NCBI GenBank assembly: GCA_019454225.1
Contig: CP075370.1
Coordinates: 2,847,649-2,911,648 of the forward strand
Source of the DNA: Paracoccaceae bacterium
Lineage (GTDB): Bacteria > Pseudomonadota > Alphaproteobacteria > Rhodobacterales > Rhodobacteraceae
Length of the DNA: 64,000 bases
Direction: 5' to 3'
The notes beneath the pieces are model-generated. The model worked only from the letters and a program-made list of their open reading frames with translations. It was not told the origin of the DNA and did not search any database. Positions 38,840 through 47,039 of this stretch are shown in pieces (positions within the stretch are counted from its first letter, which is position 1; every line of letters begins with the position of its first letter). Both the position numbers and the translations under genes were made by a program.

Positions 38840-39643
38840 TCAGGGGAACGCCCCGCCCTGCCCCGGCACCGGCGCGAACCCCTCCAGCCCGTGCCCCGCC
38901 ACCTGCCGGGCCAGCGCGATGAACCCCGCCACCTGATGCGCCGCCGTCGCCGCCCCCTTCTCCGGGGTCGCCAGATGCGCCTCGCCCACCGCGCCCGCAG
39001 GGTTCAGGTCCGACGCGATCCAGCCGAAGGCGATCCCCCCCACCGGCGGGATCGCCGCCCCCTCCGCCCGGCTCGGCAGGTCGCCGCAGGCCGCCCGGTC
39101 AACCAGCCCCGGCCGGAAATGCAGCATCAGACTGGTCTCGTAATCCCCGCCATGGATGCCGAAGGCCAGCTCGCGCGGTGAATAGGCCCCCTCGGGCACC
39201 CCGAACGATCCCCACTGGCAGCGCACCGCCAGCATCCCCGCCCGCACCCGCAACTCGCGCGACAGGATCGACATGAGGTCCAGATTGCCGCCGTGGCTGT
39301 TGACCAGGATCACCTTGCGCACCCCCGCGCGCGCCACCGCCAGCCCGATCTCCACCCAGGCCCGCAGCGCCGTCTCGGCCGTCAGCGTCAGCGTGCCCGG
39401 CGCCCAGGAATGCTCGTTCGACTTGCCCACCTGCTGCACCGGCAGCAGGATCAGCGACAGATCCGCCGGACAGTCGGCCCGCAGCCGCTCCAGCATCCCC
39501 GCCATGATCAGGCTGTCCGTGCCGGTGGGCAGGTGCGGCCCGTGCTGCTCGGTCGCAGCCAGCGGCAGCACCGCGATGTCGCGCATCGGATCCAGCGCGG
39601 CGAACTCCGGCGCCCGCAGGTCGCCCCAGTCGCGGCAGGTCAT
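38840..39643 (-). CDS. creatininase-family amidohydrolase
   Basis: Metal-dependent cyclic-amide or formamide hydrolase, 267 residues. Metal-binding motifs: AATEQHGPHLPTGTD, VNSHGGNLD and HGGDYETSLML. The family includes creatininase, MftE-type peptidases and FAPy deformylase-like enzymes, so the exact reaction is open. The ATG at 39643 overlaps the stop of the flavoprotein gene by four bases (ATGA), so it ends a three-gene unit with the two quinone-reductase-like genes. Confidence 0.85.
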   Translation of the reverse strand: MTCRDWGDLRAPEFAALDPMRDIAVLPLAATEQHGPHLPTGTDSLIMAGMLERLRADCPADLSLILLPVQQVGKSNEHSWAPGTLTLTAETALRAWVEIGLAVARAGVRKVILVNSHGGNLDLMSILSRELRVRAGMLAVRCQWGSFGVPEGAYSPRELAFGIHGGDYETSLMLHFRPGLVDRAACGDLPSRAEGAAIPPVGGIAFGWIASDLNPAGAVGEAHLATPEKGAATAAHQVAGFIALARQVAGHGLEGFAPVPGQGGAFP

Positions 39644-40266
39644 GCCGTCGCCTCGCGCCGCGCCGCCTGGCGCCCGATCAGCCGCTCCATGCGCGCCGCC
39701 ACCTTGGCCAGATGCCGCGCCCGGCTCTCCGGCGTCGAGCTGTCCATCAGGTAATGCGCCGCAAACACCTGCCGCCGTCGCGCCGCGCAGAGAAAGCCCA
39801 CCCCGCGCGTCAGCGTCCGCCGCCCCGGCGCGCCGACCAGCGTGGTCAGCCACCACGACGCGCCGCAGGTCGTGAACACCCCCAGCCGCGTGACATGGCC
39901 GAGGCCCGGCCGGATCACCCGGCTGGTGTCGTCCGGCATCAGGAACGCCACATCCGGCAGCAGCACGCGGTCAAGCCAGCCCTTCAGCATCGCGGGCAGC
40001 CCGTACCACCAGGTCGGGTAGACAAAGACCAGCGTGTCGCACCACCGCAGATCCTCGACATCCCGCGCCACCCCGGCGGTGTTCGACGGCACGTCCAGAT
40101 AGCCCGTCCACTCCGGCGCGGTCAGCACCGGCTGGAACCCCCGCCCGTACAGGTCGGCCAGCCGCACCTCGGCACCGGCCGCCGCCAGCCGCTCCAGCAC
40201 CACATCCCGCACCGCGGCGGTAAAGCTGTCTTCCCTCGGGTGGCAGTACACCACAAGCGCCCGCAT
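39640..40266 (-). CDS. NAD(P)H:quinone-oxidoreductase-like flavoprotein (copy 1)
   Basis: 208 residues with the flavodoxin-like NQO1/WrbA-related fold: MRALVVYCHPREDSFTAAV (FMN/FAD phosphate), FVYPTWWYGLPAMLKGWLDRVLLP, and RLGVFTTCGA. Reduces quinones, azo or nitro compounds with NAD(P)H. It is a diverged tandem paralogue of the gene just upstream (both share LADLYGRGFQPVLT/CDLYAEGFQPVLT). It is coupled on both sides by start/stop overlaps. Confidence 0.85.
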   Translation of the reverse strand: MRALVVYCHPREDSFTAAVRDVVLERLAAAGAEVRLADLYGRGFQPVLTAPEWTGYLDVPSNTAGVARDVEDLRWCDTLVFVYPTWWYGLPAMLKGWLDRVLLPDVAFLMPDDTSRVIRPGLGHVTRLGVFTTCGASWWLTTLVGAPGRRTLTRGVGFLCAARRRQVFAAHYLMDSSTPESRARHLAKVAARMERLIGRQAARREATA

Positions 40267-40847
40267 CAGAACCGCTCCATCTCGGCCCGGACCCGGGCCA
40301 GAAACGCCGCCCGGTCGCCATCGCTGGCCCTGTTCATGTCATAGAGCGCAAGATATCGCATCCTGTCCGGCCTGCACACATGCCAGATCGCGCGGCGGAC
40401 GACATGCCGCGGCGGATCGCCCGCCAGGAACGCCCGCATCCGCGTGCCGCCATAGGTGGTCACCGCGGCGAGCTTCCGCACATGGGTCAGGTTCGGCAGC
40501 ACCCGGCCCTCCTCCAGCCGGAAACTGACGCCGGGCAGGAACACCCGGTCGAAGAATCCCTTGAGGATCGCCGGAAACCCGAAGTTCCACACCGGAAACA
40601 CCAGGATGACGGCATCGGCCGCGCGCAGGCGCGCCACATAGTCCGCCACCGGCGCTTCGTTCGTCCCCGTGTCGTGATACCCGCGCCGCTCGGCCCCGGT
40701 CAGCACGGGCTGGAACCCCTCGGCATAGAGATCGCAGTCGTCCACCTCCCAGCCGCGCCCGCGCAGCACCTCGACCACCGCGCCATGCAGGGCCTGGCTG
40801 AAGCTTTCGGCGCAGGGGTGTGCGGCAAGCACCAGCGCCCGGGTCAT
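40266..40847 (-). CDS. NAD(P)H:quinone-oxidoreductase-like flavoprotein (copy 2)
   Basis: 193 residues. Same family: MTRALVLAAHPCAESFSQALH at the start, ILVFPVWNFGFPAILKGFFDRVFLP for flavin and substrate, and KLAAVTTYGGTR. The ATG at 40847 is used; the upstream in-frame stretch is Arg-rich. It shares one base with the next gene (TGATG). The first gene of this trio lies 145 bases after the FAD oxidase, behind a hairpin, so it may be a separate transcript. Confidence 0.83.
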   Translation of the reverse strand: MTRALVLAAHPCAESFSQALHGAVVEVLRGRGWEVDDCDLYAEGFQPVLTGAERRGYHDTGTNEAPVADYVARLRAADAVILVFPVWNFGFPAILKGFFDRVFLPGVSFRLEEGRVLPNLTHVRKLAAVTTYGGTRMRAFLAGDPPRHVVRRAIWHVCRPDRMRYLALYDMNRASDGDRAAFLARVRAEMERF

Positions 40848-40906
40848 GGCACCGCGCCCGCGGCGGGTTCGGCTGGGTATCCTTGCGAAGACGGGAACCC
40901 GGCGCG

Positions 40907-40938
40907 TTCTCTTCTTCGTGCGAAATACCCTCGGGGGG
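40907..40938 (-). repeat. Rhodobacteraceae-type intergenic motif
   Basis: The minus strand has CCCCCCGAGGGTATTT, then five bases, then GAAGAAGAGAAC. A C-run/GAGGGTATTT/GAAGAAG arrangement resembles a short sequence often seen between genes in this family, from memory. One copy only in this window. Confidence 0.35.
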
Positions 40939-40960
40939 TGAATGCGGCGCAAGCCGCAGA

Positions 40961-40979
40961 GGGGGGCAGACAGCCCCCC
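40961..40979 (-). terminator. hairpin behind the FAD-oxidase gene
   Basis: GGGGGGC (40961-40967) pairs with GCCCCCC (40973-40979) around a five-base loop, 13 bases after the stop of the oxidase gene. No T-tract. Probable terminator or mRNA 3' stabiliser separating the import/deaminase operon from the flavoprotein-creatininase unit. Confidence 0.55.
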
Positions 40980-40992
40980 TGCCCTGCCCGCC

Positions 40993-42390
40993 TCATGGCG
41001 CGGCCCTCAGGCCCCGATAGGCATAGACCCCGCGATAGTCGAACCCCGGGTCGTCCCAGGCGATCATCTTGCCGGGGTTCAGCAGGCCCTTCGGGTCAGC
41101 CTCGCGCTTGAACGCCAGTTGCCGGTCGTCCACCGTCTGCCGCCCGCCCTCTTCCAGCGTGTAGCGATGCGGGTTGAACACCATCGCGCCCATCGCCTCG
41201 TGCATCCGGATGATCTCGTCCAGCCGCGCCTCGGTGGTGAAGCGCACCAGCGACAGGCCCGCGAACATGCTGCGGCCGTTCTCCTTCATCACCTCCAGGT
41301 GCTGCATCACCTCGCCACCCGGAAAGGCCGCGCGGATCTCCTCGACCTTTGCCACATGGTCGGGCGCGGCATAGCGCACCTGCAGGTAGGTGATCGACGG
41401 GTCCACCTTGAGCGCGCGCAGCGTCGTGTGGTTCCAGCCGTATTCGAACACCGGGCCCGGTTCGCGGTCCCAGTCGGGGCGGTCCGACCGCCAGATCAGC
41501 CGGGCGCCCGGCCGGCGCGCCAGAAAGGTCAGGAACCCGTCCATCGCATGCGGCGCGATCATCAGCCCCAGAACCGCCTCGCCCGGCCGCACATGCGGCG
41601 CGACCCGCTGGAAATAGGCCTGCGCGATCGGCGCCTCGTAGACCGAGACCAGTTTCTTCAGGATGCCGTCCTCGTTCGCCAGGTCATTCGCCAGGTCCGC
41701 CGCCATCGGGAAATCGGGCGTCGTCACGAAGATCTCGACCCAGTCATAGGCGGGGGCCAGCGGCATCTCGATCTCGGTGATGATGCCGTTGGTGCCATAG
41801 GCATGGCTGACGCGGTGCAGTTCCTCGCCGGTGAATTCCAGGATGCGCGGCTCGGCCTCCATCGTCACGACCCGCAGGCGGATGATGTTGCCCAGGTCCC
41901 GCAGCGCCCCCCATGTGCAGGACCCGACCCCCCCCGAGCCGCCCGCGATGAAGCCGCCGATCGTGGCGGTGGCCCAGGTGGAGCTGAACATCCGGATTTC
42001 CTGCCCCGATCGGGCCCGGCAGGCCGCATCCAGATCCTTCAGCAGGCAGCCCGGCTCCACCACCACCCGCCCGGGGTGGATCGCGCGCACCGCGTTCATG
42101 TGCTTCAGGTGCAGCACGCATCCCCCGGCCAGCGGCATCGCCTGGCCATAGTTGCCGGTTCCGGTGCCCCGCGTCGTCACCGGCACGTCCTGCGCATGGC
42201 AGGCGCGAAGCACCTCGATCACCTCGGCCTCGGTGCGGGGCGCCACCACGAAATCGGCCGTCACATGGTCCAGCCGCGCCTTGAGGACGGGCGAGTACCA
42301 GAAGAAATCGCGGCTCTTGGCCCTTACCGAAACCGGATTCTCGTCGATCTCCAGATGCCGCAGGGCGGCCTTCGCGGCGTCAATGTTCAT
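40993..42390 (-). CDS. FAD-linked oxidase (PCMH-type FAD-binding)
   Basis: 465 residues, GlcD/VAO-like. The FAD-binding region is RGTGTGNYGQAMPLAGG followed by GRVVVEPGCLLKDLD and ATIGGFIAGGSGGVGSCTWG; the C-terminus has NPHRYTLEEGG and DPKGLLNPGKMIAW, the usual D-P-x-G-L-x-N-P-G-K ending. Oxidises an alcohol, amine or heterocycle in the cytoplasm; the substrate is unknown. It starts two bases after the amidohydrolase stop, so the two probably act on the same compound. Confidence 0.85.
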   Translation of the reverse strand: MNIDAAKAALRHLEIDENPVSVRAKSRDFFWYSPVLKARLDHVTADFVVAPRTEAEVIEVLRACHAQDVPVTTRGTGTGNYGQAMPLAGGCVLHLKHMNAVRAIHPGRVVVEPGCLLKDLDAACRARSGQEIRMFSSTWATATIGGFIAGGSGGVGSCTWGALRDLGNIIRLRVVTMEAEPRILEFTGEELHRVSHAYGTNGIITEIEMPLAPAYDWVEIFVTTPDFPMAADLANDLANEDGILKKLVSVYEAPIAQAYFQRVAPHVRPGEAVLGLMIAPHAMDGFLTFLARRPGARLIWRSDRPDWDREPGPVFEYGWNHTTLRALKVDPSITYLQVRYAAPDHVAKVEEIRAAFPGGEVMQHLEVMKENGRSMFAGLSLVRFTTEARLDEIIRMHEAMGAMVFNPHRYTLEEGGRQTVDDRQLAFKREADPKGLLNPGKMIAWDDPGFDYRGVYAYRGLRAAP

Positions 42391-42392
42391 GG

Positions 42393-43655
42393 TCAGCCCA
42401 TCAGATGGTCAAGTTCGGCATAGTCGGGCAGCGTCGTGTCGATGGCCTGGCCGCCCCGGATCACCACGCGATCGGCCTGCGGGCGCGACAGCAGTTCCGT
42501 CCACGACCGCGCCCGGAAGATCACCAGATCGGCGGGCGCCCCGGGCGCCAGCGACGGCGCGGCAAGGTCGCAGGCCCGCGCAGGATTGCCCAGCACCGCC
42601 TGCACCCAGTCGGGACGCGCATGGTCCAGATGGCCGATCCGCACCGCCTGCCGCAGGACTTCCAGCATGTCCATGTCGCCATAGGCGTAGAACGGATCGC
42701 GCGTGTTGTCCGAGGCAAAGCTGACGTTGATGCCGCGCGCCGCCATCTCGTGGACCAGCGTGATGCCCCGCATCCGCGGAGTGCGTCCGGCGTGGCGGTC
42801 CTGCAGGTAGAGGTTGCACATCGGCAGGCTCACCACGTTCAGCCCGGCCCGCGCCACGAGATCGAGCGTCTCCATCGCCTCGGCCTCGGCCATCGCGCTG
42901 ACCGAACAGCAGTGCCCCACCACGACCGGCGCCGCGAACCCGGTGGCCAGCACCGCCTCGGCGATCATCCGCAGCGTGTTCGACGCGGTGTCCAGCGTCT
43001 CGTCCACATGGAAATCCACCGGAAGGCCCAGGTCGGCGGCCATCGCCAGGAATGCCAGGATACGGTCGCGGATGTCGGGCAGCGGATAGGTCACCATCCC
43101 CAGCACCCCGCCGCATTCCGCGACGATCCGCGCCGTCCTGCGGAACGGACCGTCGGTCGAAAACCCCTCGGCACCGATCAGGCAGGCCGCCTGCAACGCG
43201 ATCCGGCCCGCCCATTCCGCGCGTTTCTCGACGAAGACGGGAAAGGAAATCGAATCCTGCGGCGGAATGCTGTCCAGATGGGTGCGGATCGCGCGGGTGC
43301 CATGGGCATGGGCACAGCGCAGGCTGAATTCCATCCGCGCCGCCACATCGGCTGCCGTCCAGCGGGCGGCGCGGTCGGCCTGCACGGTGGTCAGCGCGCC
43401 CATGAAGCTGCCGTCGGGATTGGGGCTGCGCGGCCAGATATGGCCCTTGTCCAGATGCGTGTGCATGTCGACGAAGGCGGGCAGCACCATGGCCCCCCGC
43501 AGATCCAGTTCCGGCGCCGGCGCATCGGAAAACCGCCCGTCCGCGATGGTGAAGGCATGGCGCAGCAGGTCGCCCCCCTGCCCCAGCAGGCAGGCGGGCA
43601 CCGTGGCATTCACCAGCCGCAGCGGGCCCGGCGGAAGGGTCAGGAAACCGCTCAT
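42393..43655 (-). CDS. cytosine deaminase-like amidohydrolase
   Basis: Metal-dependent deaminase/hydrolase of the amidohydrolase superfamily, 420 residues. Metal ligands and catalytic residues as in bacterial CodA: FVDMHTHLDKGH (H-x-H), PVDFHVDETLD (His and Glu), VGHCCSVS and FASDNTRDPFYAYGD. CodA-like enzymes also act on isoguanine, creatinine and other cyclic amidines, so the call is for the subfamily only. It overlaps the ABC permease by four bases, so the imported compound is probably its substrate. Confidence 0.85.
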   Translation of the reverse strand: MSGFLTLPPGPLRLVNATVPACLLGQGGDLLRHAFTIADGRFSDAPAPELDLRGAMVLPAFVDMHTHLDKGHIWPRSPNPDGSFMGALTTVQADRAARWTAADVAARMEFSLRCAHAHGTRAIRTHLDSIPPQDSISFPVFVEKRAEWAGRIALQAACLIGAEGFSTDGPFRRTARIVAECGGVLGMVTYPLPDIRDRILAFLAMAADLGLPVDFHVDETLDTASNTLRMIAEAVLATGFAAPVVVGHCCSVSAMAEAEAMETLDLVARAGLNVVSLPMCNLYLQDRHAGRTPRMRGITLVHEMAARGINVSFASDNTRDPFYAYGDMDMLEVLRQAVRIGHLDHARPDWVQAVLGNPARACDLAAPSLAPGAPADLVIFRARSWTELLSRPQADRVVIRGGQAIDTTLPDYAELDHLMG

Positions 43656-44491
43656 GTCTCTCGCTTCAATGCGCTTTCGTGCCACTTGCGCAGCAGCATG
43701 TGCGACAGGAACGACAGGCCGGCAAAGATCACCACCCCCGTCGCCGCGATCAGCAGCAGCGCCGCGAACATCCGCGGGATGTTCAGCCGGTATCCCGCCT
43801 CGAGGATGCGGAACGCCAGCCCCGACCCGATGCCGCCTGTCCCCGCCACATATTCCGCCACCACCGCCCCGATCAGCGCCAGCCCCCCGGCGATGCGCAG
43901 CCCCCCCAGGAAATAGGGCAAGGCCGAGGGCAATTGCAGAAGGCGCAGCCGCTGCCACCGCGTCGCGCGATAGATCGTCATCAGGTCGCGCAGGTTGTGG
44001 TCGGCCGACTTCAGGCCCAGCGTCGTGTTGGCCAGGATCGGAAAGAACGCCACGATCCAGGCACAGAGCAGCAATCCCGCCAGCCGGTTGTCGACATAGA
44101 TGAAGATCAGCGGCGCGATGCTGACCACCGGCGTGACCTGCAGGATCACCGCATAGGGATAGAACGACATCTCGGCCCAGCGGCTCTGCGTGAACAGGAT
44201 GGCCAGGCCCACGCCCCCCACCACCGCCACCGCCAGCGCCATCAGCGTGATCTGCACCGTCACCAGCAGCGCGTCGAACAGGATCGCCCAGTCCTTGACC
44301 AGCGTCTCCAGAACCAGCCCCGGCCCGGGCAGGATGTAATGCGGGATCTGGTTCCACACCACCACGCGGTCCCACAGCCACAGGCCCAGCCCCAGCACCA
44401 CCACCGGCAGCACCCATTTGGCGATGTTCTCCACCCGCCGCGCCCGCTGGCGCCGCGCCTCGTCGGCGTCGATCTCGGTCCGCGTGCTCAC
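43652..44491 (-). CDS. ABC importer permease (SsuC/ThiX type)
   Basis: Inner membrane, 279 residues, about six helices. The EAA-like loop is DLMTIYRATRWQRLRLLQLPSALPYFLGGLRIAGGLALIGAVVAEY, split here by the helix break after RATRW. Partner of the ATPase upstream and the NMT1-like binding protein. Overlaps both neighbours by four bases. Confidence 0.88.
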   Translation of the reverse strand: MSTRTEIDADEARRQRARRVENIAKWVLPVVVLGLGLWLWDRVVVWNQIPHYILPGPGLVLETLVKDWAILFDALLVTVQITLMALAVAVVGGVGLAILFTQSRWAEMSFYPYAVILQVTPVVSIAPLIFIYVDNRLAGLLLCAWIVAFFPILANTTLGLKSADHNLRDLMTIYRATRWQRLRLLQLPSALPYFLGGLRIAGGLALIGAVVAEYVAGTGGIGSGLAFRILEAGYRLNIPRMFAALLLIAATGVVIFAGLSFLSHMLLRKWHESALKRET

Positions 44492-45276
44492 GCTGCCTCC
44501 ATCGCGCCGTGCAGCACCTTCGACACCTCCAGCGCATGGGCCGCATAGCGGGCCGAGGTCCGCCAGGCCAGGTCGCGCGGATAGGGCGCATCCACCGCCA
44601 CCTCCTGCACCACCCGGCCGGGGCGCGGCGCCATGATCACGATGCGGTCCGACAGGAACACGCTTTCGAACACCGAATGCGTGACAAAGATCACCGTGCA
44701 GCCGATCCGCGCCTTCAGCGCCAGCAGATCGTCGTTCAGCTTCTGCCGGGTGATCTCGTCCAGCGCCGCAAAGGGCTCGTCCATCAGGATCAGGCGGGGG
44801 TTCGTCACCAGCGCCCGCGCAATCGACACCCGCATCTTCATGCCGCCCGACAGTTCGCGCGGATAGGCGTTCAGGAACGACTCCAGCCCCACCAGCCGCA
44901 GCGCCTCCAGCACCTCGTCGCGCACCGAGGAATAGCTCTTGCCGCGCAGCCGGAAGGGCAGCCAGACGTTCTGCGCCACCGTGGCCCAGGGCATCAGCGT
45001 GGGTTCCTGGAACACCACGCCCAGGTCACCCGCCGCCATTCCGCCTTCCCAGGCGATGCGCCCGGCCGTGGGGGGCATCAGCCCTGCGATCAGCCGCAGC
45101 GCGGTCGACTTGCCGCAGCCCGACGGCCCCAGCAGCGAGATGAAATCGCCCTCGCCCACGGTCAGCCGCATCCGGCTCAGCGCCTGCACGCCGCCCGCAA
45201 ATGTCTTGTCCACGTCCTGCATGGTCAGGACGCGGGGGCGCTGGCCCGGCGGAAGCGTGGGGCGAAACTCGGCCAT
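44488..45276 (-). CDS. ABC importer ATPase (SsuB/TauB type)
   Basis: 262 residues. Walker A GPSGCGKST, LSGGMKMRVSIARAL signature, LILMDEPFAALDE Walker B, and VIFVTHSVFESVFLSDR with the switch His. The family imports sulfonates, taurine, or pyrimidine and thiamine precursors. Here the neighbours suggest an N-heterocycle. It follows the binding-protein gene across 39 bases that hold a 24-base palindrome. Confidence 0.9.
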   Translation of the reverse strand: MAEFRPTLPPGQRPRVLTMQDVDKTFAGGVQALSRMRLTVGEGDFISLLGPSGCGKSTALRLIAGLMPPTAGRIAWEGGMAAGDLGVVFQEPTLMPWATVAQNVWLPFRLRGKSYSSVRDEVLEALRLVGLESFLNAYPRELSGGMKMRVSIARALVTNPRLILMDEPFAALDEITRQKLNDDLLALKARIGCTVIFVTHSVFESVFLSDRIVIMAPRPGRVVQEVAVDAPYPRDLAWRTSARYAAHALEVSKVLHGAMEAA

Positions 45277-45284
45277 CGGCGGTT

Positions 45285-45308
45285 CCGGGGGCCCGGCCGG
45301 GCCCCCGG
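45285..45308 (-). terminator. intercistronic hairpin after binding-protein gene
   Basis: A perfect 24-base palindrome: arms CCGGGGGCCC and GGGCCCCCGG around GGCC. It starts seven bases after the binding-protein stop and ends eight bases before the ATPase start, so it also partly covers that gene's ribosome site. No T-tract. Confidence 0.65.
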
Positions 45309-45315
45309 GGGTGCC

Positions 45316-46317
45316 CTACTTCTTCAGGTCCATGCCGACGCCGTTCCCGGCAAAGGTGAAGTCGATGGCGCTGGCCCAGTCCAGATCGGCGGCCACGACG
45401 CCCGCCGCCACCATCTTGTCGTAGAAGTCCTTCACCTTCTCCTCGGTCATCACGCCAATGCCCTTTTCCAGCGCGTCGCCGGAATCGACGATGCCCGCCT
45501 CCTTCATCTTCGCGATGGCATAGGCGATGGCCTCATCCGACATGTCGGGATTGTCTTTCTTGATCAGGTCGTTGGCCGCCGTGTTGTCACCGTAGAGATA
45601 GTTGTACCAGCCCTTGATCGACCCTTCGACAAAGCACTTCACCTGCTCGGGCTTCTCGGCCACCGTCGGGCCCATCGTCTCGATGATCGTCGAATAGGTC
45701 GAATAGCCCGCATCCGCGATCAGCCAGACATCGGGTTCGAACCCGCCCTCCTTCGCCACGTAATAGGGTTCCGACGACAGATAGCCCTGCATCGCGCTGT
45801 CCTTGTCGGCGATGAAGGGCGCGGCGTTGAACGTGTAGGGAACGCGCTGTTCCGCCGTGAACCCGTAGGCGTTGATCATCCACTGGTAGAAACTGGCAAA
45901 GCCCGCATCCCCGATGAACACGCGCGGCAGGGTCTTGATCTCGTCAAAACTCGCCACCCGGCCCGGATGCGTCACGATCACCTGAGGCTCCTTCTGGAAC
46001 GAGGCGCCCACCGCGACGATCGGAATGCCCTCGGCCACCGCGCTGAACGTCTCCAGCAGGTTGCCGCCCATGTGATAGTCGACCTTGCCCGCGATCATCA
46101 GCGCGCGGTTGTTCACCTGCGGCCCGCCCGGCTGGATCGTCACGTCCAGACCGCAGGCGGCATAGGTGCCATCCGCGACCGACTGGTAGAACCCGCCATG
46201 CTCGGCCTGCGCGACCCAGTTGGACCCGAAGACCACCTTGGCGTTCTCGGCAAGGGCGGGTGTGGTGACAAGCGCGGCCAGCGATGCGGCGCCAAGGATG
46301 CGGGCTGTCCAGGCCAT
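45316..46317 (-). CDS. ABC importer binding protein (NMT1/THI5-like)
   Basis: 333 residues. Sec signal MAWTARILGAASLAALVTTPALA, then the SsuA/THI5-like fold: VVFGSNWVAQAEHGGFYQSVADG, IQPGGPQVNNRALMIAGKVDY, QVIVTHPGRVASFDEIKTL. The opening NWVAQAEHGGFYQ is the one seen in binding proteins for thiamine pyrimidine and riboflavin-type heterocycles, which supports an N-heterocyclic ligand. Divergent from the RidA gene across 164 bases. First gene of the import operon. Confidence 0.88.
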   Translation of the reverse strand: MAWTARILGAASLAALVTTPALAENAKVVFGSNWVAQAEHGGFYQSVADGTYAACGLDVTIQPGGPQVNNRALMIAGKVDYHMGGNLLETFSAVAEGIPIVAVGASFQKEPQVIVTHPGRVASFDEIKTLPRVFIGDAGFASFYQWMINAYGFTAEQRVPYTFNAAPFIADKDSAMQGYLSSEPYYVAKEGGFEPDVWLIADAGYSTYSTIIETMGPTVAEKPEQVKCFVEGSIKGWYNYLYGDNTAANDLIKKDNPDMSDEAIAYAIAKMKEAGIVDSGDALEKGIGVMTEEKVKDFYDKMVAAGVVAADLDWASAIDFTFAGNGVGMDLKK

Positions 46318-46481
46318 GGGGATACCTCCGGATGTGGCGTGATTCCTCTTGCCAAAAGCCTAGGGCGCCAGAGGATAAGTGCGAGGGGCGGCGGACCGCC
46401 CTGCCGGAAAAAGATGCGCAGGCCCGTGCCGGTGGCGGTTCGGGTTCGAAAATGCGCCCAAATATTGTGCAGGACAACACG

Positions 46482-46889
46482 ATGACACACGAACCCGGGC
46501 CGCGCATGCTGTCCCCCGCCGCGATCAGCCCGCCCTTCGCGGCCTATGCCCACGGGGTCGAGGTGCCGCCCGGCGCGCGGCTGGTGGTGACATCGGGCCA
46601 ACTGGCGCTTGCCCCCGACGGCACCGTGCCGGAGGGTGCCGAGGCGCAGGCGCGGCTCTGCCTGGCCAACTGCGCGGCGATCCTGGCCGAGGCCGGCATG
46701 GGCCCGGCCGATGTCATCCGGATCAACGCCTTCGTCACCGACCGCGCCCACATGGCGGGCTACATGGCCGCGCGCGACGCCTGGCTTGCCGGGGTGGCCC
46801 GCCTGCCGGCCTCGACCCTCGTCATCGTCTCCGGCTTCACCCGTCCCGCGTTCCTGGTCGAGGTCGAGGTGACGGCCGCGCGGGTCTGA
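46482..46889 (+). CDS. RidA-family enamine/imine deaminase
   Basis: 135 residues. Members hydrolyse reactive 2-aminoacrylate and related enamines, or assist pathways that make them. Seen: LVVTSGQLALAPDG, NCAAILAEAGMGPADVIRINAFVTD and FLVEVEVTAARV; the usual Arg of the C-terminal loop is replaced in sequence context by FTRPAFLVEVE, where Arg is kept. The ATG at 46482 has AGGA nine bases upstream; an in-frame ATG at 46452 is possible. Its divergence from an N-compound catabolic operon fits a role in clearing an imine intermediate. Confidence 0.85.
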   Translation: MTHEPGPRMLSPAAISPPFAAYAHGVEVPPGARLVVTSGQLALAPDGTVPEGAEAQARLCLANCAAILAEAGMGPADVIRINAFVTDRAHMAGYMAARDAWLAGVARLPASTLVIVSGFTRPAFLVEVEVTAARV

Positions 46890-47039
46890 CGCCGGATCGC
46901 CGCGCGTTGCGTTAACCCCGCCCCCGGGGCGCGGCCTGTCGGGACGGATGCCATACGCGGAACCGACGCGGGCGGGACGGGAAACCGACGCGGAAAATCC
47001 AGCCCGTTCAGCCGTTAACCCCCCGATTCGGGCGCCGCC

